NCBI GenBank assembly: GCA_963575645.1
Contig: OY754464.1
Coordinates: 68,732,948 to 68,796,947 of the forward strand
DNA: 64,000 nt
Source of the DNA: Xanthostigma xanthostigma
Taxonomy: Eukaryota > Arthropoda > Insecta > Raphidioptera > Raphidiidae
Reading direction: 5' to 3'
Each line of letters starts with the position of its first letter. Position 1 is the stretch's first letter. The position numbers and the translations under genes are program-made. The notes beneath the pieces were generated by a model. That model saw only the letters and a program-made list of their open reading frames with translations. It did not search any database and had not been told where the DNA came from. Positions 1 to 10,988 of the stretch are shown piece by piece.

Positions 1-246
1 TTTGCCAGACGGAGGTTGTCCCGGGTACGAAATGCCAGACAGTTTTTGTGCTCAAGGGGACCTGAACGCTAAAACATATTTTCACACATTTTCTCGCGCT
101 GTCATCTAACGAAATTCTAGTAAGTAAATTAAACGTAACACATGCCGTGAACAGCTTCGAGCGTTTGCACGTTTTTACTCCCACCCAAATGCGCTAGTAG
201 ATGTTTCATATCAAAAAGAGGTGCGTCAGTTCGTGAATAGACGACA
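1..246. other. No recognisable feature
   Basis: AT-rich sequence without a convincing reading frame, inverted repeat or terminal motif. It probably belongs to the flank or body of the repeat that carries the adjacent tRNA-like segment. Confidence 0.4.
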
Positions 247-259
247 TGTTCCTTACTTG

Positions 260-330
260 TTGTCGGGGGTTGAACCAGCTACCTTATACTTGCAAGGTAT
301 ACGCGCGCTAAACCATTCGGCCAGATAACA
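260..330 (-). repeat. tRNA-like segment, degenerate (SINE head or tRNA pseudogene)
   Basis: On the minus strand there is a box-A-like stretch (TGGCCGAATGGTTTAGCGCG), then a perfect 5-bp stem TATAC/GTATA enclosing the seven-base loop CTTGCAA, then a box-B-like GGTTCAACCCC. The loop would put TGC in the anticodon position. T-arm pairing is poor and I cannot fold a clean acceptor stem, so a functional tRNA-Ala is unlikely. A tRNA-derived SINE head or an old pseudogene fits better. Confidence 0.4.
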
Positions 331-369
331 CGGTTCGCTTAGGTATGTTATTCTGAGTATTATATTCAA

Positions 370-662
370 TAATAAAAAAAAATAAGTTCAAAAACTAAAA
401 TACGACTACTGAAAAGTATGAAACAAGAAAATATTCTCATCTGAGGATAGCCGTGGTCATATGCCATCTACCCTAACAAAATATTTTAACAATAGTAAGC
501 GATCATAAGCTTTATAGAGCAAAGTACATCACGCTATACATCTAGAGTGGCCTCATATATATGAGATGGCATACGACCACGGCTATCCTCAGATGAGAAT
601 ATTTTCTTGTTTCATACTTTTCAGTAGTCGGGTTTTAGTTTTTAAACTTATTTTTTATTAAA
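370..662. mobile_element. Foldback MITE with ~100-bp inverted arms
   Basis: The left arm (about 370-470) and right arm (about 562-662) are near-perfect reverse complements; both contain GACTACTGAAAAGTATGAAA and CTCATCTGAGGATAGCCG. The ~90-bp spacer has no coding potential. Superfamily unknown because no clear target-site duplication is visible. Confidence 0.75.
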
Positions 663-1447
663 ATTATTTTGTTTGAACTTATTTTTTATTTGCTTGCAAT
701 TTGCTCGCCCCTGGGTTCAAAATTCTAAAATACATGTTCATAATAACGATTCGATTGACACCTTATTTATCAAAATCCGATTAATAGTTTTGGCGCTACG
801 GTAGAACATCCGTAAATACAAACATACATATTATATAGACTGCTAAGCTCATTACCCTTCCTTTTGATTTCGCCGTAGTCCGGTAAAAATGAATCGTCTG
901 TATGACGATTAGCTCGCTCAGTTTTTTGCACTTAACTACCTATCTGTAGCTTGAGTTTACCGGTTGCGTTAAGGAGCACAGCTTCAAAAAGTTTGAAAAC
1001 CACAGCTTTAGATATACTTACTACTAAATAGCTACATTGTACACGTTATTTATCTAATACTACATATTATAGTTTATATTAAACCATTTTGATATCGGAG
1101 TTTTATGATTTTGCCTTGCACCGCGCTTCTGCACATTGTTTGAATATAATTAATGTTAATCGTTGCTTAGAACAGCTTTTCTCTGAATTGCGAGCAGACA
1201 ACAAAGTTGTTCTATATTTAGAATAATCGCGTCTGATTACTGTTAAATACTAGGAATTTATAAAATTATATTTCGTTGCGTTAAATTGTACATTAAAGAT
1301 TTTCACGAGAACGTAATTTATTCTATCTTTATATTTTACTAGCGCCTTACAATGTATATTATATTTGGACTCTTCGCTAGTTCATATAAGTAGACATTAT
1401 GGAAAAAATATAGTTTTTGCAAACTTAAATAACAATATATTCTATTA
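663..1447. other. AT-rich intergenic sequence
   Basis: No gene, RNA or transposon end was recognised. A short reading frame that begins at 1365 runs into the next MITE and is not credible. Confidence 0.4.
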
Positions 1448-1449
1448 TA

Positions 1450-2157
1450 CAGTGTGTCCCCGGATTGAGTTCACAATAGGTGAGATTGACCAAAAATTTT
1501 CGAATTGGAATTTCATATTTTGTGATTCCGCCCTGCTTGGTCTGAAACTTTTTTTTAGTTTACTTTCGATTTTTTTAAATCAAGTAGGCCTTTACAGTTC
1601 AGCAAAACCTCTTTTCGTTTCAGGTAAAGTACCTTTTCCGTTCATAGTACGCGAAAGTGTCACTAAGAAAAATTGTTCACAATGAAAAATTATGGCGTTA
1701 TGTAAATTTTCAGAATGATCGGCCTACTTTGATAAAATCCACTTTTGTTTTGTTTTGTTTGAAAAACATTCGCTTGGAGGAAGCCAAATAGAATAATTGG
1801 AGTTTAATTTATGTTTTTGATAAACTGTAAAAATTTGAATGTTAATTTGAACATTTCTAATCACCCTGTTTTCTCATCTAAGATTTGTCATGTAAATCGT
1901 TAATAATAAATATTTTTCTACTTCTATTATCAAAGTAGGCCGATCATTCTGAAACTTTGCATAACGCCATAATTTTTCATTGTGAAGAACTTTTCTTAGT
2001 GACACTCAACTGTAAAGGCCTACTTGATTTAAAAAAATCGAAAGTAAACTAAAAATAAGTTTCAGACCAAGCAGGGCGGAATTCCTAAATATGAAATTCC
2101 AATTCGAAAATTTTTGGTCAATCTCACCTATTGTGAACTCAATCCGGGGACACACTG
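1450..2157. mobile_element. Tc1/mariner-like MITE with long TIRs
   Basis: Termini are CAGTGTGTCCCCGGATTGAG on both ends as reverse complements, flanked by TA dinucleotides (1448-1449 and 2158-2159). The inverted match continues inward to about 1740 and 1928, past the shared motif GATCGGCCTACTTTGATA. The left arm carries roughly 55 extra bases (about 1610-1665). The similar peptides readable from both arms are mirror images of the TIR and not genes. The TA duplication and CAGT start fit Tc1/mariner; no transposase is present. Confidence 0.8.
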
Positions 2158-2159
2158 TA

Positions 2160-2594
2160 TATACAGGAAAAAAATTAATTTTGGATGGCAACGATTTAAG
2201 AGGATTTTTGGGACAAGTGAGTACCTCAATTTGACCGCAATCTTAAAGGCCATGTGTAGTTTTTTTTTTCATTTACCTTGTAACAGCATAGCTCTTCAAT
2301 GGATAGACCGATTTTATTAATGTGTTTGCCCATATAGCACACACTAGTGATGTGTCGCTCCTGAGCAAGTCGTTCATAACGTATTGTTTTGGTGTGTGCA
2401 TGCACAACACGTGTTCATTACGACTGCTGGATTTTTGTGATATTTTGATATAAAACCGATTTGGAAAATTTTTATTTTCTGGTGAGAGTGTTGGTTAAAG
2501 TGAATTGAAGTACTTTTCTTCTTGCAAAGTCTTAATTCTGTGAAATTGTGATTAATATAATAACTTTCTTTTTAATTGTTTCTCTTGTTACAAT
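2160..2594. other. AT-rich intergenic sequence
   Basis: No supported gene. The stretch near 2347 (TAGTGATGTGTCGCTCC) resembles a hAT-type terminus, and its reverse complement motif ACACATCACTA occurs near 26786, but no matching partner end was found locally. Confidence 0.35.
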
Positions 2595-3342
2595 TCGCAC
2601 ATCACATGGAAAAGCGTCTTCATCCCAAATTGGTTATTTTACAGGAGAGTATAAAAACAATGCTGATAATTGCCAAATATTTTCGTTTTAATCACTGACA
2701 GTAAATAAAGTTTTTTTTAATAAAAGGGGTCAATATAATATAAACATATAGATTCATTTTCTGCAATACTTTGATAAAAAAATTGTCTAAACCCCATAAT
2801 TAATTAAAAAAATTCGAGAAGTGTCACTCGTCCTTAATGACCAAAAACCCATTTCATAGCAGGTATGACAGGTTACAATTCACAAATAATAGGTTCATTA
2901 TTGAAAAGCGACACAACTAAAAAAGGTCAGATAAATAAAAGTATTTTAAACAAATAACAGTATAGAAAAATGTTACAATTAAAAAAGCGGCACATAACCT
3001 ATAATATTAGTGAAAAATATCATCATAGAATAATGACACAATTTGACTTGAGACCACCAGAAAGATGAATTACCTAATGTCACAACTAAAAAAGTGTCGT
3101 TTTATTCTCTTTACAAGCACCCTCCTTACTTCACCAACTCAGAAATGACACTATTCCACCGTCATCGAGAAAAAATAAACTAAAATGGTAAAGTGACACA
3201 AGTCTCTCCTCTAGCGGTAAATATTTTAAGCAGAAATATGTCGTTTTTCCAAACGAGAGAATGTACAATTTTGGATCTAATGTTGGGTTTAACTAAAAAG
3301 TTGCTATTTTTTAGTTGTGTCACTTTTCCATATGATGTGCGA
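2595..3342. mobile_element. TIR element with internal CACAACTAAAAAA repeats
   Basis: The left end CGCACATCACATGGAAAAG matches the reverse complement of the right end CTTTTCCATATGATGTGCG with one mismatch. The inside holds repeated copies of a GACACAACTAAAAAA-type motif on both strands (near 2910, 3075 and 3295). No coding capacity. Superfamily unknown. Confidence 0.5.
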
Positions 3343-3414
3343 GTCATCATAATATATCTTTATTGATTAAGTTGAAACATGATCAAGTTTCTAAAACGCA
3401 GCCATGTCGAGGTG

Positions 3415-3615
3415 CGAGTAAATTTCGTGGTTAAGGTTGGCCAATTAGCAAACTATCAGATCATGGAAAAATTCAGGCCAAAAAGTGAGAATGTATATTT
3501 TTTTTTTAATTTTTAACTCCCAAAATTCGGATGTTTGACCCCCAAGTAATAGAGGTTAAATAATTTCAAATTAGTCATAGTTTCTTCTCCCGAGAGAAAT
3601 ACGACCAATTACGCT
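3415..3615 (+). repeat. Dispersed repeat, copy 1 (partner near 46.3-46.6 kb, inverted)
   Basis: The segment containing GGCCAATTAGCAAACTATCAG and TTTCTTCTCCCGAGAG is repeated on the opposite strand around 46340-46590. This copy lacks roughly 60 bases that are present in the distant copy. No coding potential. Confidence 0.65.
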
Positions 3616-4057
3616 TGATACAAAAAATGAGATTATGTAGGTACTATCAATGTTATAAAATTTTTTTCCAGCATTGAAATAATTTGTCAATTTCTTGTGT
3701 AGGTACTTAGTAGGTACGACCATGAAACAACCTGTATCAAAATTGAATGGGAATTGTGCCGCTCAAAATAAATTAACAAGACAGATTCAATTATGTCAGT
3801 GAGTTGAGTGACTAATTTTCACTTAGGTATGTTGAATGAATGTCAATTAATTAACAAAGACCGAGACAAGAAAAGCTCCCGAGCGCGTCACACAGCTTTC
3901 TTCAAATAAATTGTAAATAAACGTGTTGGCCTATCTCCTATATAAGATGCCACATAATTTGTTCTGGCTGATGTTGAAATTCCTTTTTAATTGCTGTAAA
4001 TTTGTTTTCACAAATTTCAATTCCAATGAACTACACAGAAACATTTCTATTATAATG
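3616..4057. other. Intergenic sequence upstream of the SINE
   Basis: No gene or transposon end recognised. Confidence 0.35.
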
Positions 4058-4068
4058 TAACTGATATA

Positions 4069-4496
4069 CCGAGCGATGTAGCGTAGTGGTGACTCGCATT
4101 CTGGAGGTACTGGGGTCGAATCTCGGTGAAGGCAGATGTGACTACGGACTTTTTTTTACTGGCTTTTCGCCGAGAAACGGTAATTCCTGTACCGGCCATC
4201 TTGTTGAGATTTTTCATGGTTTCCCTCATTAATTCCAGATAAATAAATAGATAGTTCCTTATTCAAAGCCATGGCCGATTATTTGTCAAACTCCTATGCT
4301 CAAAATTTGCCGGCCTTATACTGATTTCCTAAAATTCCTTCATTCGCCCATTACTATTTATTAAGTTGAAGTTTAAAATGTAGAAAATAACGGGAAGTGT
4401 TATATAGATCGAAAATACTAATGGTGCGAATGCCGTTAGTTTTGACATAAAGTCGAGAAACGGACGTTAAACGCATTATTATTATTATACTGTACC
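4069..4496 (+). mobile_element. Complete tRNA-derived SINE with 11-bp TSD
   Basis: The element is flanked by identical 11-bp copies of TAACTGATATA (4058-4068 and 4497-4507). It starts with a tRNA-related head carrying box A (TAGCGTAGTGG, 4079) and box B (GGTCGAATCTC, 4114). A body with CATGGTTTCCC and CAAAGCCATGGCCG follows, and it ends in an ATT-repeat tail. This is the structure expected of a SINE transcribed by RNA polymerase III and moved by a partner LINE. The body wording recalls arthropod SINEs I know from memory; the family name needs a database search. Confidence 0.88.
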
Positions 4497-4737
4497 TAAC
4501 TGATATAACGGCTTCCATTTTAAAATGGCTGATCCCAAAATGAATTGATAGCCTCTCAGTACTAAACAGAGACCTTTTTCCGTTCGATGTATGTAGTTTG
4601 TAGCGTTGTGATTAAACCACTCCCTTGATAAAGCTCTATATAAGCGTGAAAATAAAACTGAAATCGGTCCAGTGGTTTCTAAGTTAATTGAAAACATGTA
4701 TATAGATGTGAAGAGAGGGGGCTTTATATAATAACTA

Positions 4738-4982
4738 TAGTGGCTCGGTCTGGCTTCGCCCGAATAGTATAGACTGCCACCGTTTTTTCGTCGACTTACG
4801 TTGCCAAATTGGTCTCCACGAAAAGCGCCTTTATCTCAACTGGATAATATATATCCTATGTTCATCCTGAAGGTCCATTCTAAATATTAGTAAAAAAAAA
4901 TTGAAATCGGATGAGTAGTTTCGGAGATTACTCTCCGCATACTCACAAAATTGGCACTTTCTCTTTATAATATTAGTATAGA
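4738..4982 (-). mobile_element. Short non-autonomous Helitron (family B)
   Basis: Read on the minus strand it begins TCTATACTAATATTATAAAG, the 5' end type of Lep1-like insect Helitrons. It continues with GGAGAGTAATCTCCGAAACT and ends with the GC-rich CGGGCGAAGCCAGACCGAGC close to a degenerate terminus (CACTA where CTRR is expected). A better-preserved relative lies at 59137-59383. No Rep/helicase. The terminal change suggests an inactive copy. Confidence 0.75.
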
Positions 4983-5570
4983 TTGTCACATTTACGAATC
5001 CTCCACACGAAGTCAAGCCGCCTCCCATTTTCCATAACTCTAGGATCTTTTCTGGTGTTATTAATTTAAGCAATTTACGTGACCATTGTTCCTGAGACAA
5101 CAGAAAATGTTTTCAGATTTTTCTTTTTCAGTTGTTCCATAACTGCCGCGGGTAACGATTAGTATGTCACCCGCGGCTGCACTTGCGTCGATGTAGATTG
5201 TGGCAGAATCCTTATCCTGTTAGTCGCAATTAGATTCTTTAATTAATCTATTATTTTCATCAATCGGCTCTGTCGCGGTGATAAATTGACCCGTACTTCC
5301 ACCATATGCGATCCGTACTTCCACCATATGTGACTTGCCACCATATTAATTAATATGATCAAATCTGTCCGTTCGTGTCTGTCAAGACTTTGGGAAATCA
5401 AAACCTATAGGGTACTTCCCGTTGACCTAGAATCATAAAATTTGGCAAAAAGCAATGTCTTATAGCACAAGCAAAGGGAAAAATCCGAAAACTGGAAATT
5501 TGTAGTTACCTTACAAAAACAATGTTTTAAAACCACAATATGCTACGCACGTACACAGTAACAGTTCAAA
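4983..5570. other. Intergenic sequence with a small tandem duplication
   Basis: No gene. An 18-bp unit CCGTACTTCCACCATATG occurs at 5291-5308 and again at 5313-5330, followed by a diverged partial unit. Confidence 0.4.
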
Positions 5571-5872
5571 TACAAAACAAGTGTCCGCTACCGGCGCGTT
5601 TATGAGAACTCTCGCATAAAACACGGTGCGACAACTAGGCTATCAGGTATAACCACAAGGTACAATACAGTTCAGTAGTTCATCTGAACTCATTGCAATT
5701 ACACGCTTAGTTGGCAAACTGACCCCGACCTCTGTCGATGTATATGGAGACAAGTTTTCCAGCGGCTAAGCGGGAAAAATCTTCAAGACTCGATTCCCGT
5801 GATGAACGAACTATTTGTATACCTGATAGTTTGTACGGAACCTTCGGTGCGCGAGTCAGACTCGAACTTTTT
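5571..5872 (+). repeat. Dispersed repeat, uninterrupted copy
   Basis: This stretch matches 8962-9715 in the same orientation. Shared motifs include GTCCGCTACCGG, TTCAGTAGT, GCAATTACACGCTTA, AAGCGGGAAAAA, CGATTCCCGTGATG and GGTGCGCGAGTC. Here it is continuous, so it shows the empty site of the Harbinger-like insertion in the other copy. Its own class is unknown. Confidence 0.75.
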
Positions 5873-6285
5873 TTAGAGCGCGTCCCTAATTTGCATATTC
5901 TAGTCTAGTCGGTCGTGAAAACTTGACACGATATCGCTTGTCAGTCACATATGTGTTCAGAATATATGTAAGGTAAATAAGTAACGGAAGCGCAGTGTCT
6001 ATCAGTGTGCTAATCTACGCGGCATGTGTATAATCTAATGTAATTAAGTTACAGTGTAATAATGCGGTTTGTAATTAACAATACGGTTTTACAGTTTAAT
6101 CTGTGTTGTTACACTTTACAGGGCGCGGTACCTTACATACGTACAGCCTACACAACATATCTCTTGTTCACTTTAACGTATAGTACCTACTACGTCGCCC
6201 GTCGTACACGCATCTTATCTAGAGCAGCAGCTGGCTCTATGGTTGTGCCAGACACGATGCACTCATACTCAAGTTATTACGCAGT

Positions 6286-6338
6286 AGAGCTGTAACAAAC
6301 CGTATGTATTCGTTACTGAGTAACGGGTACATCGTTGC
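6286..6338. mobile_element. Terminal fragment of a hAT MITE
   Basis: AGAGCTGTAACAAACC plus TATTCGTTACTGAGTAACGG is the same left end seen in the complete element at 7338-7664. Here only ~50 bp survive before the sequence changes into the foldback repeat. Confidence 0.7.
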
Positions 6339-6339
6339 A

Positions 6340-7040
6340 ATTTTTTGAAAAAATTAACTCTAACCGATTTTATAACGATTAAATATTGGAAAAGTTATAT
6401 GGTTTGTCTAAAATTGGTATCGCTAAAGAAATCGTTATAAAATCGGTTAGAATTATTTTTATCCAAAAATTCCAACGGGATACTAAAGTTGAATGGATTT
6501 GTGATTTTTCTGGCTTGGTCCGACCAGCGAAACCCGTTTGTGAAAAAAATGGCGCAATTTGCAATTAAGGAAACAAAAAAAAGTGATCGTTAATTACTCG
6601 AGAAGTAATTGACCGATGACGCTAAAATTATTCATGCATGTTTGGGTTAACATAGACATCATTTTTGAGAATTTTCAGCCATCTATGTGCGGTCATTTTT
6701 TAGTAAAAAAATAGTGAAAAAAACGTTTTTTTTAACTTTCGGGGCTATTTGCAAGTTAACAATTGCACTTAGCAACCTCTGTCAGTGCTCATTTTTTAGG
6801 AAATTTCATAAGGAACAACTTTCTCAATGCATATGCTATACTAAAAGTCAAGAGGAAATAGAGAAAAAAAACACTATTTTCGTCATTAATTGTTAATTAT
6901 AAAATCAAGCACACCAACAATTTGTAAGCAAACTTAGGGGGTTGAACTACACCCTAAAACGAAGCTTTTCCAACAATAATCTCGCCTTTGCCCGAAAAAT
7001 ACACCCAAAACTCCTCGCCGTCTCGTCTATTAAAAGCTAG
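6340..7040 (+). repeat. Long dispersed foldback repeat, copy 1
   Basis: Most of this segment recurs on the opposite strand at 63105-63745, including CGATCGTTAATTACTCGAG-type sequence, GCATATGCTATACTAAAAGT and CACACCAACAATTTGTAAG. It also contains a local palindrome: AACCGATTTTATAACGATT near 6363 and its reverse complement near 6430. Short frames readable in both copies (6379-6564, 6386-6568, 6954-7157) are mirrored repeat sequence. Probably a large foldback DNA element with no identified transposase. Confidence 0.7.
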
Positions 7041-7337
7041 AGCTGCAGGCAACAGTAATTCTTTCTGGTCATCTATACCCCCAACGAAATATCCGTTAAT
7101 AAAGCAAATAGCACTGCAAATAACTGCGTTCTTTGCATCGACGTAATATGTGTGCAAGTATGCATTTTCTCATATGAAAGTAATAAAATCAAAATATCGT
7201 ACTCGTCTCACAAATGACCACCTGACAGCCTGCTTGCGTCTAGCTTTAACTGAGAATATTCCTAACTACGAACATTTTGCGGAAGACCACCAATGTCACG
7301 CTTCGACATCAGCATCACAATAATTTTTCATTTTTAG

Positions 7338-7664
7338 TAGAGCTGTAACAAACCATATGTATTCGTTACTGAGTAACGGGTGCATCGTCCGACTCGAAGT
7401 AACGAATCGTTACTTACAAATTCATTTCGTTACTCGCATTTGTCGTATCCATGTCAGTTCGACTCGTTTGATGCGGTTATACGTTATACGAACGAAGTCA
7501 TACCGTATCACGTATGCGACGCGCTTCGATGCGATGGTATATGCTTGATGCTGTTAGTACACGATTGTATGTCGTATGAAAAGTAACGATACGAAAGTAA
7601 CGGGTACTGGTTCTAGTAACGAATACATACGGGTACACAATTTCTCGTTACTTTTACAGCTCTA
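7338..7664. mobile_element. hAT-type MITE
   Basis: Ends are TAGAGCTGTAAC and GTTACTTTTACAGCTCTA. The flanking 8-mers ATTTTTAG and ATTTTTAA differ at one base, as expected for an aged 8-bp hAT duplication. The inside is built from degenerate GTTACT/AGTAAC repeats in both orientations, probably sub-terminal transposase binding sites. No transposase. Short frames here are not genes. Confidence 0.8.
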
Positions 7665-7829
7665 ATTTTTAATATTGTACCAATAATATTTGAATAAAAT
7701 GTGTAGACTCTAGACCTTTGATTGTGGAGTCTATATTTGGACCAAACAGTAGGCCAAGGTCTACAAGAGACGACACTCGAACAAGAGCAGATAGAGTTTC
7801 GATAAAGAACACACTACGTTAAAAAGAAT

Positions 7830-8192
7830 TATGGGATCGTGTATAAAAAACAATTACGGGGTCGTGTTAATGCGATGGCGTTTTTTTTTTGAGCAGTGAA
7901 AAAGGGAGGACGTTTTGGGGGAGTTCTGAAAAAACAATTACGGAGTCGTGTATGCAAAGTGAGATAGTAATGCAGTAATTCTACACCAGTTGTTATGACG
8001 TGTATATGTGATTTTTGATTGGTTAGATTAAAAAAATGATAGTGAAAGACGAGAAGTTTTTACATATTTTTGAGGAAATTTATGAATAATCCGCAGTTTT
8101 TTTTGGAACGTGAAAGTTTAGCATTTTCTATGACTTAAAAAAAGTCGAAATTTAGACAAATCGAGTTATCGTACTGGACCCTTATATATTTT
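7830..8192 (+). repeat. Minisatellite-bearing dispersed repeat, short copy
   Basis: Contains about two copies of a unit with CAGTGAAAAAGGGAGG, GGGGGAGTTCT and AACAATTACGGGGTCGTG. A constant flank follows (GTAATTCTACACCAGTTG, ATGACGTGTATATGTGATTT) ending at ATCGAGTTATCGTACTGGAC. The same layout with about five units is at 61097-61690, so repeat number varies while the flank is conserved. Confidence 0.75.
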
Positions 8193-8500
8193 GTACAATA
8201 CAATTTTTGAAAAACGCATTTTACGCGCATCATATTAAATGAGTCAAATGTTCTCTAATTTTACTAATATTTGTCAAAAAATGTAGGTCTGATATTTTTA
8301 TTAACGATTATATTTTAGTCAGCTGTAGTCGTCAAATGACATTTCTCAAAAGATAAATTAATTTACACTATTTCCGCCCCTATTAAATAAGACAACCTCG
8401 GCGCTTATGCTTCGTACGTGTTAATTAACTTTAAGTGGATTGGTCGTTCGAATTCGGCATATAATCACGCATACTTTAAACATAATAAAAATATAATTAA

Positions 8501-8538
8501 CTAGCGACCCGGTCCGGATTCGTCCGGATTTGTAAATT
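8501..8538 (-). mobile_element. Helitron 3' end fragment (family B)
   Basis: On the minus strand: CCGGACGAATCCGGACCGGG followed by TCGCTAG, the hairpin plus CTRR terminus of family B. Only the terminal ~38 bp is recognisable. Confidence 0.65.
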
Positions 8539-8657
8539 GCCTATTATATTAGAATAGAATAGAAATTTATTAGTCAACATTTACATATTGTATGCGACAA
8601 GTCATATAAAAACATTAAAATCATTAAAGATAGACATAAATTTAATTTATTAATAGA

Positions 8658-8692
8658 CTAGCGGCCCCGTCCCGATTTCACCCGGGTGCAAA
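8658..8692 (-). mobile_element. Helitron 3' end fragment (family A)
   Basis: On the minus strand GCACCCGGGTGAAATCGGGA and GGGGCCGCTAG form the CCCGG/CCGGG-type hairpin and CTAG end of family A. The rest of the element is missing. Confidence 0.7.
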
Positions 8693-8961
8693 ACTCTTCT
8701 GAAAATATTATATTGACCTTCCCATCTACACAGCAGAACTATCAAAGTACATTGTCGTTTATAGAATATGGAACTATATTAATTATGTATTGTTTCAGCT
8801 TTTAATCAAAATCTTTGGAATTCTCTTATTGACTTTGGGACATTGTTATACATTTTATAAGCAAGATAGAGGTGGCACTCTTTTCAAAGGAAGTCGTGTT
8901 ATGCTTTATGCTGTAATTCTTTGGGCGCGTATTATAGTTCAGCCATTTTGTAAATAATATT

Positions 8962-9715
8962 TACAAAATACAAGAAAAGCGTCCGCTACCGGTGCGTTTA
9001 TACAGCACAATATGAGACCTCTCACATACAACACGGTATGATAACTAGGCTATTAAATATAGCCACGAGTTACAATATAGTTCAGTAGTCCATCTGTACT
9101 CCTTGCAATTACACGCTTAAGGCCGCTGCACACGAGGCTAGAAACGCTAGTAGAAGTTCTGCTAGCCGGTAGGCTGGGTACGAAGCTAGAAATGACGTCA
9201 CTGCGGGCTGGCCTGGTAGCTCACAAGATAGGTTTTAAAATTAGAACAAGGACTATTATCCCTGCGAGATTTGTTGCTAGGTATGAGCAAGAACCAATCA
9301 GGAAGCAGTATCGTGTCACGTGGGCACTTGAACAAACACCCACCAACCAATATGGTGTCGCATTCTGTTCAGAGTCAGACAACAGACACGTTTTGCTTTG
9401 TGTTTATATTCGAACTGTCACTGCGCGTGCACCAGATCTATCCACAAATCAAGTTTCAAAAATAGTATCGTGTGAAGCAATCAATCAAGAAAACCAGCGG
9501 TAGAAAACTAGTAGGCAAATCTAGCAAAGCAGCGTTTCTAGCCTTGTGTGCAGAGGCTTTTAGTTGACAAACTGACCGCGGCGTTTATCGATGTATGGTG
9601 GCAACAGTTTTCCAACGGCCAAGCGGGAAAAACCTTCGAGACTCGATTCCCGTGATGGATGAACTATTTACATACCTACTAGTTATTACGGAACCCTCGG
9701 TGCGCGAGTCCGACT
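8962..9715 (+). repeat. Dispersed repeat interrupted by a Harbinger-like MITE
   Basis: Positions 8962-9119 and 9560-9715 together correspond to 5571-5872. The insertion at 9120-9559 duplicated TTA, which is present once at the matching position of the other copy (ACACGCTTAGTTGGC). This gives direct empty-site proof of a 3-bp target duplication. Confidence 0.8.
9120..9559. mobile_element. PIF/Harbinger-like MITE, complete
   Basis: Ends are AGGCCGCTGCACACGAGGCT and, at the right, AGCCTTGTGTGCAGAGGCTT, flanked by TTA on both sides (9117-9119, 9560-9562). A 3-bp TTA duplication and a GGCC start fit PIF/Harbinger. The element is 440 bp and has relatives at 62018-62443, 20134-20467 and 11968-12995. 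A frame of about 103 codons (9192-9503) is also open in the 62-kb copy, but it is not preserved in the other two and I recognise no domain. Confidence 0.82.
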
Positions 9716-10157
9716 CACACTTGGCTATATCTAATTAGTAATTACTCAGTTTGCGTTATCGGAAACGTTTTCCCCATCCCTGTGTGTGAAATCTCTTTGG
9801 TAAACTCTGTCGTCGTTCGCTTTTTGGTAGCAGGTCGGGCGGCGACTTGAGGCGCAGGGGCAGGGAGACACATGAGACGCCATTAGTACAGCCGTTACTT
9901 AATGTCGCGAGACGAATGGAGTTTTAGTATGGTGTAAATGATACTTCCATTAGCGTCCCTATATCACTGCGTAATATGCATACACGCAAAGTACCTATAG
10001 TATGCAACCGTCATAACACTGACACTCATCTCAGATTGACTCAAAACATATCGCCTCATTTATGCTCAACTTTTATACATCCAGTTGAGTTTAAACAGTT
10101 GTATAAAGTGTTATACAGTAGTCTGAGAATTTATTGAGTAATTTAGGCAGATATTTT
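9716..10157. other. Intergenic sequence
   Basis: A moderately GC-rich patch (about 9770-9890) has no recognisable gene or transposon end. Confidence 0.35.
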
Positions 10158-10901
10158 CCATGACAGAAAAAGTTACCCCTACGAACACTTCAAAATTATA
10201 AAGTGAAAATGGCTGAAAAATATGTAAGAAACATGTTACGCCCGCCAGACTAGTAAAAATTTGTTAATTGTTATTTTTTATGAATTTTTGAATTAAAAAA
10301 AAAAAACATGATTTTTTTTCCAAAACACCTGCTTGAAATTTATACAATTTGTAGTAAATAATGTACCATTTTTGAAAAAATTTGTGTGGCTGACAATTTT
10401 TGTTAATAAATTTGTCAGACTTCATTTGTTATAAATATTTGTTTTATGAAGTTTGTCATAGTAAAAAACATTTGACAGACCAATTTTTATGCAGAAAATA
10501 GATGTCAAACCTTTTTTCAGAAAAAAGTTAAGGTGGTGTTTTGACACGGCCCTTGTAAAAGCTGATTTTATTATGAAAAAACGCTGTCACGGCGCTTAAA
10601 AATTGAATCTGACATGGAAAAAACAATATTTTGATGAAAAATGTATTAAAGTATATAAAAGGGATCTACCGTATTAATGTAGAATAAAAATTTTTTTTTC
10701 TAGTTAGCAACGATTAGGTATACCATATTTTTTCATTTAATGCGACCACATTTTTTAATGAAAAAATATGGTATAATCGTTGCTAACTGGAAAAAAAAAT
10801 ATTTTTTTTATTCTAAATTAATACGGTTCTTTCATTTTTTTTCAGCCATTTTTCACTTTATAATTTTGAGGTGTTCGTAGGGGTAACTTTTTCTGTCATG
10901 G
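10158..10901. mobile_element. TIR element with ~60-bp TIRs and a central palindrome
   Basis: The left end CCATGACAGAAAAAGTTACC and about 60 bp inward are repeated inverted at the right end (GGTAACTTTTTCTGTCATGG). In the middle (about 10670-10826) a second palindrome has arms containing TTAGCAACGATTA and ATGGTAT and could be a separate nested foldback. No coding capacity and no clear TSD. Confidence 0.75.
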
Positions 10902-10988
10902 GAGCTTGGACTATTATTACAGAAACAAAATTGAACAGTGTTCTTTTATAATAATTTGTCCGAATTTCTAGTAAATATTTTAATTAAA

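Noticed and set aside
1365..2191. Paired similar peptides at 1365-1685 and 2006-2191
   Set aside because: They are translations of the two inverted arms of one MITE.
6954..7157. Small minus-strand protein (67 codons)
   Set aside because: Only partly conserved in the inverted repeat copy at 63.1 kb, where the frame is disrupted.
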